Shown here piece after piece: positions 16,301-23,978 of a stretch of DNA of 41,952 nucleotides. A program made the translations under genes and the position numbers. The DNA comes from Streptomyces acidicola. GTDB taxonomy: Bacteria; Actinomycetota; Actinomycetes; Streptomycetales; Streptomycetaceae. The stretch spans positions 1-41,952 of the forward strand of contig NZ_VMNX01000063.1 in the NCBI RefSeq assembly GCF_009377235.1, given 5' to 3'. The first letter of the stretch is position 1, and each line of letters starts with the position of its first letter. The notes beneath the pieces are model-generated. The model saw only the letters and a list, made by a program, of their open reading frames with translations. It made no database searches and was not told the origin of the DNA.

Positions 16301-17842
16301 ATGGCAACCACCCTCACCCTGAAATCCGGAACCTCCTGGTCGGACGCCTGGCAGCGCTGCCTCGCCGTCGCCCCAGAGGCCTTCCGGGGCGACCGTGTCC
16401 TCAACCTCTGGAGCGCCGCCTGGCAGCCGGACGGCCGGACGCTCCCGGCCACCAGCCCCGTCGACGGCAGCCCCATCGTGGGCCCGCCCCGCCTGGACGG
16501 TGTCACCGCCCAGCAGGCGGTGCGCGCCTCACTCGACCAGCACCGCGCCTGGCGTCACGTCCCCCTCGACGAACGCCGCGCCCGCGTCGCCGCCACCCTC
16601 GACGCCCTCACCCAGCACCGCGAACTGCTCGCCCTGCTACTCGTCTGGGAGATCGGCAAACCCTGGCGCCTCGCACAGGCCGACGTGGACCGGGCCATCG
16701 ACGGCGTGCGCTGGTACGTCGACGGCATCGAGCCCATGGTCGAGGGCCGCGCGCCGCTGGACGGCCCGGTGTCCAACATCGCGAGCTGGAACTATCCGAT
16801 GAGCGTGCTCGTTCACGCAATGCTGGTACAGGCACTGGCCGGCAACGCGGTCATCGCCAAGACCCCGACCGACGGCGGTGTCGCCTGCCTCACCCTGGCC
16901 GGCGCGCTCGCCGCACGCGAAGGGATCCCCGTCACCCTCGTCAGCGGCAGCGGAGGCGAACTGTCCGAGGCACTGGTGCGGGCACCCGAGATCGGCTGCG
17001 TCTCCTTCGTCGGGGGCCGCGACACGGGCGCGGCGGTGGCCACGGCCGTCGCCGACCTCGGCAAGCGACATGTACTCGAACAGGAGGGCCTGAACACCTG
17101 GGGCATCTGGAACTACACCGACTGGGACGCCCTGACGACCGTCATCCCCAAGCTCTTCGACTACGGCAAGCAGCGCTGCACGGCCTACCCGCGCTTCGTC
17201 GTCCAGCGCGCGCTGTTCGACGAGTTCCTGGCCGCGTACCTGCCGGCCGTTCGTTCCCTGCGGGTCGGTCACCCGCTCGCGGTCGAGCACCCCGACGACC
17301 CGTACCCGGCACTCGACTTCGGGCCGCTGATCAACGCGGCGAAGGCCAAGGAACTGCGCGACCAGGTCGCCGAGGCCATCGACCGAGGGGCCGTCCCGCT
17401 GCACCGCGGCGAGCTGAGCGAAGCCCGCTTCCTGTCCGGCCAGGACATGGCGGCGTATGCCCAGCCGGTCACGCTCCTCAACCCGCCGCCCTCCTCGCCG
17501 CTGCACCATGCCGAACCGTTCGGCCCGGTCGACACCATCGTCCTGGTCGACACCGAGGCCGAGTTGCTCGCCGCCATGAACGCGTCGAACGGCGCCCTGG
17601 TCGCCACGCTGTCCACGGACGACCAGGCGACGTTCGACCGCCTTGCCCCGCAGATCCGCGCGTTCAAGGTCGGCCACGGCAAGCCCCGCTCCCGGGGCGA
17701 CCGTGACGAGTTGTTCGGCGGGTTCGGCGCGTCCTGGCGCGGCGCGTTTGTGGGCGGAGAGCTACTTGTGCGCGCCGTGACCCAGGGGCCGGCAGGGGAG
17801 CGGCTGCCCGGGAACTTCCTGGAATATCACCTCATGCCTTGA
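16301..17842 (+). CDS. Aldehyde dehydrogenase family protein
   Basis: 513 residues. The NAD(P)-dependent aldehyde dehydrogenase fold shows catalytic Cys293 ('YGKQRCTAYPRF'), Glu260 ('VLEQEG'), the oxyanion Asn164 ('SWNYP') and Lys187 ('VIAKTPT'). The usual ELGGK motif is replaced by EQEGLN, and the following 'WGIWNYTDWD' is also atypical, so this is a divergent subfamily. It could oxidise an aldehyde released by the ThDP lyase, or act on glyoxylate or a semialdehyde; the sequence does not decide. ATG at 16301 after GAGCGGAG. The 244-bp gap to sucD allows a separate promoter. A 10-bp-stem hairpin follows the stop. Confidence 0.82.
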   Translation: MATTLTLKSGTSWSDAWQRCLAVAPEAFRGDRVLNLWSAAWQPDGRTLPATSPVDGSPIVGPPRLDGVTAQQAVRASLDQHRAWRHVPLDERRARVAATLDALTQHRELLALLLVWEIGKPWRLAQADVDRAIDGVRWYVDGIEPMVEGRAPLDGPVSNIASWNYPMSVLVHAMLVQALAGNAVIAKTPTDGGVACLTLAGALAAREGIPVTLVSGSGGELSEALVRAPEIGCVSFVGGRDTGAAVATAVADLGKRHVLEQEGLNTWGIWNYTDWDALTTVIPKLFDYGKQRCTAYPRFVVQRALFDEFLAAYLPAVRSLRVGHPLAVEHPDDPYPALDFGPLINAAKAKELRDQVAEAIDRGAVPLHRGELSEARFLSGQDMAAYAQPVTLLNPPPSSPLHHAEPFGPVDTIVLVDTEAELLAAMNASNGALVATLSTDDQATFDRLAPQIRAFKVGHGKPRSRGDRDELFGGFGASWRGAFVGGELLVRAVTQGPAGERLPGNFLEYHLMP

Positions 17843-17886
17843 CGGGAATACGACAACGGGCGCCGAGGCGCCAGGCGAAAAGTAAT

Positions 17887-17920
17887 CGGACGTGCACTAT
17901 GCGTGAAAGCTGCACGTCCG
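17887..17920 (+). terminator. Hairpin after the aldehyde dehydrogenase gene
   Basis: CGGACGTGCA (17887-17896) pairs exactly with TGCACGTCCG (17911-17920) across a 14-base loop, 45 bases past the stop codon. It probably ends the sucCD/aldehyde dehydrogenase transcript before the tRNA gene. Confidence 0.65.
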
Positions 17921-18035
17921 GCCGCCGTCAACTAGCACCTCGGGCCCCTATATGCAGGTGAGAGCCACTCCGAAACCTTGGTATTGTTGTGCGTGTCGCC
18001 CCAGGGGAGAGCCCCGGCAAGGCGGCAGACACCTG

Positions 18036-18120
18036 GTCCGGGTGGCGGAATGGCAGACGCGCTAGCTTGAGGTGCTAGTGCCCTTTATCGGGCGTGGGGG
18101 TTCAAGTCCCCCCTCGGACA
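18036..18120 (+). tRNA. tRNA-Leu (anticodon GAG)
   Basis: Acceptor stem GTCCGGG pairs with CTCGGAC (one G-T). The anticodon stem is CTAGC/GCTAG with a 7-base loop TTGAGGT, giving anticodon GAG (reads CUC/CUU). The long variable arm 'TGCCCTTTATCGGGCG' is the class II mark of leucine tRNAs. The T arm is GGGGG-TTCAAGT-CCCCC, and discriminator A ends the gene; CCA is not encoded. A serine-recombinase relic ends only a few bases beyond it. Confidence 0.95.
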
Positions 18121-18123
18121 CAA

Positions 18124-18820
18124 CTATTGACGATACGGTGACGAGGGCCTCGACCTTACGGTCGCGGTCCTCGTGGCGTGTTTGTGACTGATTGTGAGGC
18201 CTGGGGCTTCGTAGAGTGGGCCTTTCTTGTCGGCGTCGACCGTCTGGATACGCTGTGCAATATTTCCGAAGCTCTCGGTCATCTCTCGGATCTGTTGTGC
18301 GTCGAGTGGGGCTTCCTTCTTCCGGGTGATGGTGGGGAGTGCGTCGAGCTTCTTCTGCGCCGCCTTCTAGTCTTGCTGCGCGTTGTTGATCCACTGGGTG
18401 ACGACGGCTGGGTCGGCTCCGGCTTCGAGGGCTGCTTGGTAGCGGGCAAGGCGCCGCTCGCAGTCCTTGATTGCTTGGCGTGCTTGGGCCTGCTCGGGTG
18501 TGTGGGTCTGTGCGGTGCTTGCTGCGGCGCAGGCGTGGGTGAGGGCTTCGATGGTGGCGGTGAGCCGGTCGGGGGTGAAGGCCCGGGCGATCCACTGGTC
18601 CAGGGCCCGGCAGACGATGTCTTCGCGTGATGCCGTCGACGTACATGGTGAAGATCCGTTGCACGATGGGCGCGGCGACGGGGGCGAGCTGGAGTTTGTG
18701 GATGCGCTGGCCGGTGGCGGCTTTCGAAGGGTTGGGGTGGGGTCCGGCGTCGGCGATCCGGTAGCCGTGGGGCGGTCGCCCGCCGAGGTAGCGGCCCTGG
18801 AGTTGGGCCTGGGAACTCAT
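18124..18820 (-). pseudogene. Large serine recombinase/integrase relic
   Basis: Read on the - strand from 18820, 'LQGRYLGGRPPHGYRIADAG', 'PHPNPSKAATG' and 'VAAPIVQRIFTMYVDG' are the recombinase-domain core of large serine recombinases. The catalytic N-terminal domain is missing. After MYVDGI the homology shifts frame (CRALDQWIARAFTPDRL), runs through a coiled-coil-like helix and is broken by an in-frame TAG after 'INNAQQD'. It resumes ('KAAQKKLDALPTITRKKEA') to a stop at 18124-18126, almost touching the tRNA-Leu 3' end. It is therefore dead through 5' truncation, one frameshift and one nonsense codon. It marks an old integrative element beside the tRNA. An open frame running on through the tRNA antisense is an artefact. 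Confidence 0.8.
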
Positions 18821-19013
18821 GGCTGTGCGTCTGATTTATCGTCCTGTCGGCTGAGGACCTGGTGGAGGCAGGCTCGGTGGCCGCGAGTTGCGGGGTCTCG
18901 CTGGTGGCCTTGCTGCCTCCGAAGCAGCGATGCGGTTGAGGCTGATCCTTTGGAGTGGACACCCTGACAACGGATCCTGTAGGTCCAGATAGAGCGGCCT
19001 CTGAAGCAGGGGA
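18821..19013. other. Unassigned scar sequence upstream of the recombinase relic
   Basis: No frame here has natural composition or recognisable motifs. It probably belongs to the decayed mobile element. I see no tRNA-derived repeat that would mark the second attachment site. Confidence 0.4.
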
Positions 19014-19196
19014 TTAGCCGCCCGTAGGTCGAGTGCTATCCGGGGTCGTTGAGGTCTGAAGGCTTCTGTCCCATGCGGCAGCAACGACAGCAGCGACGGC
19101 CGTAACGATGGCGATGCCCAGAGCTGGCGACGCCAATGCGAAGACGACTCCGGTCCCGGCGGCACAGACAGTACCCAGGACGGCGTCGGCAACCAA
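19014..19196 (-). pseudogene. C-terminal fragment of a small membrane protein
   Basis: The - strand frame reads 'LVADAVLGTVCAAGTG', then a hydrophobic run (VVFALASPALGIAIVT and AVAAVVAAAW), then a polar tail ending in a stop at 19014. That is a believable membrane helix pair. Upstream of about 19200 the same frame turns into the antisense of the hydrolase fragment, so the 5' part is gone. It may be cargo of the decayed element. I do not recognise the family. Confidence 0.35.
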
Positions 19197-19202
19197 CTCG
19201 CG

Positions 19203-19991
19203 GTGAACGCGGTCGCCGCGGCGGACGGCGCTCCACAGTCGCCGTACATGAGGCCGGACGGCGTTCCGCTCACTCCGGAACAGGTGCTGCGCCGGCCGAA
19301 GAGCGATCCCGTCTTCGTGGACGTGGCGGCGTACACCGATTACTACCGACTCCGGGCCAGTGTCTCCCGGGGGGCCAAAGAGGTCGGCGACTACCATCGG
19401 TACGACTGGCCGGCCGCCCACAACCCGGTCCTGACCGCGGCTTCGGCGGACACGGCGTTCCAGCAGTTCGGCTGCAACAACGGCGAACCGATCCCGCTCA
19501 ACCCTCTCCACAGCCAGCCCTACGCGCGGGCGCTGCTCGTGGCGTTGGAGCGGCATCTCGGTATCGCCGGACCGACAAAGCCGATGCCGTCCGAGCGGCT
19601 GTTCACAGCTGGAGAACGTCCCGCCGACCCGGCGCTGCTCAACGGCCTGCCCGATCAGGAAGTGACGGTGCCTGGGACCGATGCCGACGGCATCCCGCTC
19701 GGAGGCGTGCGCTTCCCGGCGGCCGACCTGCCGCTGGGCTCTCCGTTCCCACCCGCGGTGACACCGGTGTCCACCGTGAGCATCACCGCGGTCTGCGGCA
19801 ACTACGGTGGCTGGCAGCCCTATTCGGCGCAGGAACTGCTCCAGCGCTACAGCTCGCTCGACGACTACCTGGCCGCTTATGACGGCCTGGTCACCCGACT
19901 GGTCGGGGACGGACTGCTGCTGGACCTCGACCGGCAGTCGCTTCTGGACCGGGCGGCCGCGGAGTGGGCGCAGGCTCCGACAAAGTCCTGA
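19203..19991 (+). pseudogene. Alpha/beta hydrolase domain protein, N-terminally truncated
   Basis: The 262-residue frame matches the C-terminal part of the large 'alpha/beta hydrolase domain' proteins: 'DADGIPLGGVRFPAADLPLG', 'GNYGGWQPYSAQELLQRY' and 'LVTRLVGDGLLLDLDRQSLL'. These proteins are normally about 450-550 residues, with the nucleophile elbow in the missing half. The frame can be read a little further upstream in sequence without natural composition, and no good ribosome site precedes the GTG at 19203. A deletion joining it to the mobile-element scar near 19200 explains the loss. It could still be a short expressed protein, but not an active hydrolase as seen. Confidence 0.6.
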
Positions 19992-20055
19992 CTCCCGCTT
20001 CCTGCCCTCGACCGATCCCCGCAGCGGGATCCACTCTTACCCGGGTCGTTCGAGT

Positions 20056-20084
20056 GCCCCGCCCGTGCACCGCACGGGCGGGGC
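20056..20084. terminator. Perfect 13-bp-stem bidirectional hairpin
   Basis: GCCCCGCCCGTGC (20056-20068) and GCACGGGCGGGGC (20072-20084) pair exactly around an ACC loop. It lies between the convergent hydrolase fragment and the LacI-type regulator gene, so it can end both transcripts. Confidence 0.85.
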
Positions 20085-20124
20085 AAGGGTGCGTACGGCC
20101 AAGTCGTCCACCGCCCGCGGACCG

Positions 20125-21153
20125 CTACCTCGGAGCCGCGGTCGAGCCGCGTACCACCAGCCGGGAACCGACGCGGATCAGACGGCCGGCGTCGTCCGGG
20201 GCGGCGCCGGCGTCGTCGGGGCGGTTGTCGATCCGGCGCAGCAGCTGCTCCACGGCGAGTTCGCCGAGGTCGCGGGCGCTGTTGTCGACCACGGTGATCG
20301 GAGGGTGCCAGTAAGGGAACCAGGGTGCCTCCTCATGGCACACGAGAGAGAGCTGTTCCGGCACCCGGACGCCGAGCTGGACCAGGGCCCCGAGAGTCCC
20401 GAACGTCGCCTCGTGGTTGGCGCTGTACAGAGCTGTGGGCGGATGGGCCGCGGCCATCAGCCGCATGACCGACTCCGTACCGAACGGCACGGTGTAGGGG
20501 CCACGCGCGACCAGGGCGGGATAGGGCTCGATCCCGGCGGCGGCGAGGGCGGCGACGAAACCGGAGTAACGGTCGCGTCCGGAGTCGACCTCCGGCGGGC
20601 CGCCGATGAAGGCGATGCGCCGGTGTCCCATGCCGAGCAAGTGCTGGACCGCCAGCTCGGCGCCCTCCCGATCGCCGGCCATCACGCAGTCGCCGGAGAC
20701 GCCGACGGGTGCGCGCATCAGGTTGACCACCGGGATGCCGGCCGCACTCACCTGCCGGACCATGTCGGTGTTCTCGCCGGTGCCCACGATGACCAGCCCG
20801 TCGACGCGGTGGTCGAGGAGCGTGTCCAGGTAGCGGCGTTCACGTGCGGGGTCCGAGTCGGTGACGCACAGCAGTACCTGGTAGCCGCACTCGTCCAGCC
20901 GCTGCTGGAGCACCTCGGTGATGACGTGGAACGAGGCGTTCACCAGGTTGGTGATCACCAGTCCTATGAGATTGCTGCGTCGCGTACGCAGTCCGCTGGC
21001 GACCCTGTTCGGGCGGTAGCCGAGGCGCTCCGCCGCCGACTGCACCGCCCGCCGCGTCTGGGCACTGACCCGGCTGGAGCCGCTCAGCACCCGTGAGGCC
21101 GTGCTCTTGGAGACCCCTGCGGCCTCGGCCACCTCGTCCAAGGTGACTGCCAC
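20125..21153 (-). CDS. LacI-family transcriptional regulator of the DHDPS/hydantoinase operon
   Basis: 342 residues. The N-terminal helix-turn-helix is 'TLDEVAEAAGVSKSTASRVL', followed by the hinge 'NRVASGLRTR' and a periplasmic-binding-protein-like effector domain ('RRIAFIGGPPEVDSGRDRY', 'TALYSANHEATFG'). Start is the GTG at 21153 with GGGGGTGG five bases upstream; GTG at 21162 and ATG at 21186 are alternatives. The later start leaves an ATCGAT-centred operator (21172-21185) just upstream, which suits autoregulation. A second copy stands before the divergent DHDPS gene. The protein should repress both until its ligand, probably a pathway substrate, binds. Confidence 0.88.
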   Translation of the reverse strand: MAVTLDEVAEAAGVSKSTASRVLSGSSRVSAQTRRAVQSAAERLGYRPNRVASGLRTRRSNLIGLVITNLVNASFHVITEVLQQRLDECGYQVLLCVTDSDPARERRYLDTLLDHRVDGLVIVGTGENTDMVRQVSAAGIPVVNLMRAPVGVSGDCVMAGDREGAELAVQHLLGMGHRRIAFIGGPPEVDSGRDRYSGFVAALAAAGIEPYPALVARGPYTVPFGTESVMRLMAAAHPPTALYSANHEATFGTLGALVQLGVRVPEQLSLVCHEEAPWFPYWHPPITVVDNSARDLGELAVEQLLRRIDNRPDDAGAAPDDAGRLIRVGSRLVVRGSTAAPR

Positions 21154-21171
21154 CCGGTCCACCCCCGATCG

Positions 21172-21185
21172 TGGAATCGATCCCA
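21172..21185. promoter_or_regulatory. LacI-type operator, copy 1 (TGGAATCGATCCCA)
   Basis: A near-palindrome around ATCGAT, just upstream of the chosen start of the LacI gene. It shares AATCGATCCCA with the site at 21325-21338, and both lie in the divergent promoter region. Confidence 0.65.
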
Positions 21186-21290
21186 TTGAGTCCCCGCTCG
21201 TCGACCGGGGTGCCATCTCCATCATCGCAGACGATGTCGAGTCGGTGGCGTAAACACTACGTTTCGGAGGCTATTTTCGGCCACCGCCCC

Positions 21291-21320
21291 TTGACTCTCC
21301 CTTCCGCGGCCTGCCAGCGT
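21291..21320 (+). promoter_or_regulatory. Putative promoter of the DHDPS-ABC-hydantoinase operon
   Basis: TTGACT (21291-21296) and CAGCGT (21315-21320) with an 18-base spacer form a plausible vegetative promoter. An operator begins 3 bases later, the same promoter-operator geometry seen in the sulfatase locus. Confidence 0.45.
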
Positions 21321-21322
21321 GC

Positions 21323-21340
21323 TGTGCAATCGATCCCACA
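21323..21340. promoter_or_regulatory. LacI-type operator, copy 2 (TGTG...ATCGAT...CACA)
   Basis: TGTGCAATCGATCCCACA is an 18-base palindrome with two mismatched pairs and the CG-centred core typical of LacI operators. It sits between the putative -10 box and the DHDPS start codon, well placed for repression. Confidence 0.7.
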
Positions 21341-21383
21341 AGGTGTCCCTGACCATGTCGCGGACGCTCGATCGGAGCTCACC

Positions 21384-22334
21384 ATGAACACTTCGGGCGC
21401 CATGCCCTGGCGCGGCTACTGGCCCGCCGCCCCCACTCCGTTCGCCGCCGACGGCTCGCTCGACGTGGACGCCTGGCGTGCGTTGCTCCGGCTGTACGCG
21501 GAGCAAGGCGTCCACGGCGTCCTGGTGAACGGCACGACCGGTGAGTGGTTCTCCCAGACCGCCGAGGAGCGGCGCCAGGTCGCCGAGATCGCGGTCGCCG
21601 AACTCTCCGGACGGATACCCGTGGTGATCGGCTGCGGCGCGTACACCGCGCAGGAGTGCATCCGGTACGGCGAACACGCCCGCTCCATCGGAGCGGACGG
21701 CATCCTCACCACCCCGCCGCCGTACGTCCACCCGAGCCAGGACGAGATCGTCGCCTTCTACACCACCCTCGGCGAGGCGGTCGACCTTCCGCTCATGGTC
21801 TACAACTGGCCGCGCGGCACCGCCGTCGACATCACCGTCGACACCCTGCTCAAGCTGACCGAACTGGACACCGTCGTCGCCGTCAAGGACAGCTCCGGCG
21901 ACGAGCTGAAGGTCGCCGACACCTGCGCGGCCCTGGCCGGCCGGGTCCAGGTCTTCGGCCGCTTCATCCACCGTCGGGGGATGGCCGTCATGGCCGAGTT
22001 CGGCGGTGCGGGAAACATCGACGGCGGCGGCCTCGGTGCGCTGTTCGCCGTTCCCTTCTACGAGGCCTACTGGGCCGGTGACCTCGATCTGGCCCGGACA
22101 TGGTCCGCTCGCTACGAACGGCTTGTGAACCTGCTCGTCAACGACGACTACAGCTCAAGGTTCGCCTCACCCACCTCGCAGCTCAAAGCCGCGATGCGGC
22201 TGCTCGGGCAGCCCGGGGGGCACGTACGCCCGCCGCTGCTCCCCCTGGAGGACCCGTCCGCGCTGACCCGTCTGTCGGCGGCGCTCGACGAGGCCGGGCT
22301 GCAGCCCTGTTCCACCAGTACCGGAAAAAGGTGA
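21384..22334 (+). CDS. DHDPS/NAL-family lyase or deaminase
   Basis: 316 residues, a class I (Schiff-base) TIM barrel. The pyruvate-carboxylate loop is 'GTTGE' (50-54), the proton-relay tyrosine Y140 ('LMVYNWP') and the Schiff-base lysine K168 ('VVAVKDSSGD'). The family includes 4-hydroxy-tetrahydrodipicolinate synthase, N-acetylneuraminate lyase, 2-keto-3-deoxy-sugar aldolases and the pyrroline-4-hydroxy-2-carboxylate deaminase of hydroxyproline breakdown. With the ABC importer and three-part dehydrogenase downstream, a catabolic role such as the last is more likely than lysine synthesis. ATG at 21384 behind GGAG. Next gene starts 8 bp after its stop. Confidence 0.85.
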   Translation: MNTSGAMPWRGYWPAAPTPFAADGSLDVDAWRALLRLYAEQGVHGVLVNGTTGEWFSQTAEERRQVAEIAVAELSGRIPVVIGCGAYTAQECIRYGEHARSIGADGILTTPPPYVHPSQDEIVAFYTTLGEAVDLPLMVYNWPRGTAVDITVDTLLKLTELDTVVAVKDSSGDELKVADTCAALAGRVQVFGRFIHRRGMAVMAEFGGAGNIDGGGLGALFAVPFYEAYWAGDLDLARTWSARYERLVNLLVNDDYSSRFASPTSQLKAAMRLLGQPGGHVRPPLLPLEDPSALTRLSAALDEAGLQPCSTSTGKR

Positions 22335-22341
22335 ACCGACC

Positions 22342-23223
22342 GTGCGCAGACTCCTCATTGCGGCCTCCGCATCCGCCGCCCTGCTGCTGACGGCCACGGC
22401 CTGTGGCAGCCAGTCCTCGTCCTCGTCGTCTTCCTCGTCCTCCGCCGCGTCGAGCGGCTGCACGCCCAAGCTGGGCAAGAGCGACCTGGTCACGGCGGGC
22501 ACGCTGACGATATCGACGAACGCGACCCTGCCGCCCATGCAGTACCTGGACTCCTCCAGCAAGATCGTCGGCATGCGGGTGGACCTCGGCAACGAGATCG
22601 CGGGGCTCCTCTGCCTCACCCCGAAGTTCGTCAACATCCCCTTCGACGCGCAGATCCCCGGCGTCCAGTCGGGCCGCTGGGACATGATCGACACCGGCAT
22701 GTTCTACACGCCCGAGCGGGCGAAGACGATCAAGCTCGTCCCCTACGAGATTCAGGGCGTCGCCGTCTCGGTCGCCAAGGGCAACCCGAAGAAGATCACC
22801 TCCGAGGACGATCTGTCGGGCCGGACCATCGCCGTGGAGGCGCCGGGTTACGAGTTCGACACCCTCACCGCGCTCAACAAGAAGCTCAAGGCCGAAGGCA
22901 AGAAGCAGGTCACCGTCCGCACCTTCACCACCACGGCCGACGCCTACCAGGCACTGTCGGCCGGCCAGGTGGAAGGCGTGGCAATCGTCGAATCGGTCAC
23001 GAGCTACTACCAGAAGGACGGCGCCTTCGAGACGGCGGTGAAGGGCGTGAACCCGGCGCCGCTCGCGCTCGGATTCGGCAAGCAGAAGCCCGCCGATGCG
23101 GTGGCGGACGCGCTGAACACCCTGCGTGAGAACGGCTACCTGGCCAAGTTGTTCAAGAAGTACGGCGTCACGGCCTACTCCGGCCCGCTCAAGGTGTCCA
23201 CCGGCGCGATCAGCGCCAAGTAG
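22342..23223 (+). CDS. ABC transporter substrate-binding lipoprotein (polar amino acid type)
   Basis: 293 residues. A type II signal peptide ends in lipobox LTATAC, so Cys21 would be lipidated and anchored outside the membrane. A poly-Ser linker (about 24-34) follows, then a two-lobe family-3 binding domain ('LTISTNATLPPMQYLD', 'DMIDTGMFYTPERAKTIKLV', 'FKKYGVT'). Family 3 proteins bind amino acids, opines and related small molecules. GTG start; first of three consecutive transporter genes. The ligand is presumably the molecule degraded by the downstream enzymes. Confidence 0.88.
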   Translation: MRRLLIAASASAALLLTATACGSQSSSSSSSSSSAASSGCTPKLGKSDLVTAGTLTISTNATLPPMQYLDSSSKIVGMRVDLGNEIAGLLCLTPKFVNIPFDAQIPGVQSGRWDMIDTGMFYTPERAKTIKLVPYEIQGVAVSVAKGNPKKITSEDDLSGRTIAVEAPGYEFDTLTALNKKLKAEGKKQVTVRTFTTTADAYQALSAGQVEGVAIVESVTSYYQKDGAFETAVKGVNPAPLALGFGKQKPADAVADALNTLRENGYLAKLFKKYGVTAYSGPLKVSTGAISAK

Positions 23224-23258
23224 CGGCCCCGTCATCCACCACGGAAAGGGCGAGACCC

Positions 23259-23978
23259 ATGTGGTCCTGGGAAGCCTTCTTCTCCTTCCTCCACGATCCC
23301 CTGCTCCTCCAGGGCGCCTGGACGACGGTCTGGCTGACGGCGGTCAGCATGGCGCTCGCCCTTCCGCTCGCCGTGCTCGTGGCGCTCGGCAGAGCGTCCG
23401 GATTCGTGCCGCTGCGGCTGGTCACCGGCGGCTACGTCTGGCTGATGCGGGGCACCCCGCTGCTGGTCCAGCTCGTCATCATCTACACGGGCCTGCCCCA
23501 GCTGGGCCTGCGCCTCGGCGTCATCACCTCGGCCCTGGTCGGCCTTGTCCTCAACGAGGCGGCGTATCTGTCGGAGATCGTCCGGGCCGGGGTGCTGTCG
23601 GTCCCGCGCGGTCAGTCGGAGGCCGCGCGCGCCCTGGGCATGCCGCCCTGGAAGGTGTTCCGGGTGGTGGTGATGCCACAGGCCCTGCGGGTGATGGTCC
23701 CGCCGCTCGGCAACAGCTTCAACGGCCTGCTCAAGACGACGACGCTGGTCTCGGTCATCTCCGTCGAAGAGCTGCTGCGCCGCACGCAGTTCGCCGTGCA
23801 GACCAACTTCCGGGTCCTGGAGGGCCTTACGGCCGCGGCCCTGTACTACCTCGCGATGACCACCCTGTGGGGCCTCGTCCAGCGGTGGCTGGAGGCGCGC
23901 GTCGGCCGCGGGCACCAGGCCCGGCCGAGCAGCGGCCGCCGTACCAGGAACGCGGCACTCGAATTGGAGACCCGATGA
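23259..23978 (+). CDS. ABC transporter permease (His/Glu/Gln/Arg/opine family)
   Basis: 239 residues with about five membrane spans. The permease EAA loop reads 'SEAARALGMPPWKVFRVVVMPQ', and 'LVWLMRGTPLLVQL'-like sequence (here YVWLMRGTPLLVQL) is the family hallmark. One permease gene implies a homodimer in the membrane. ATG behind AAAGGGCGAGA. Its stop overlaps the start of the ATPase gene (ATGA). Confidence 0.88.
   Translation: MWSWEAFFSFLHDPLLLQGAWTTVWLTAVSMALALPLAVLVALGRASGFVPLRLVTGGYVWLMRGTPLLVQLVIIYTGLPQLGLRLGVITSALVGLVLNEAAYLSEIVRAGVLSVPRGQSEAARALGMPPWKVFRVVVMPQALRVMVPPLGNSFNGLLKTTTLVSVISVEELLRRTQFAVQTNFRVLEGLTAAALYYLAMTTLWGLVQRWLEARVGRGHQARPSSGRRTRNAALELETR

Noticed and set aside
18036..18123. 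A - strand open frame running from the recombinase relic through the tRNA-Leu, ending in a GGLEPPRP-type peptide
   Set aside because: This peptide is the well-known spurious translation of the antisense of a leucine tRNA. The homologous frame stops at 18124-18126.
18178..18630. A 150-codon Cys/Gly/Leu-rich + strand frame
   Set aside because: It is the antisense of the serine recombinase relic's coiled-coil part and has no natural motifs.
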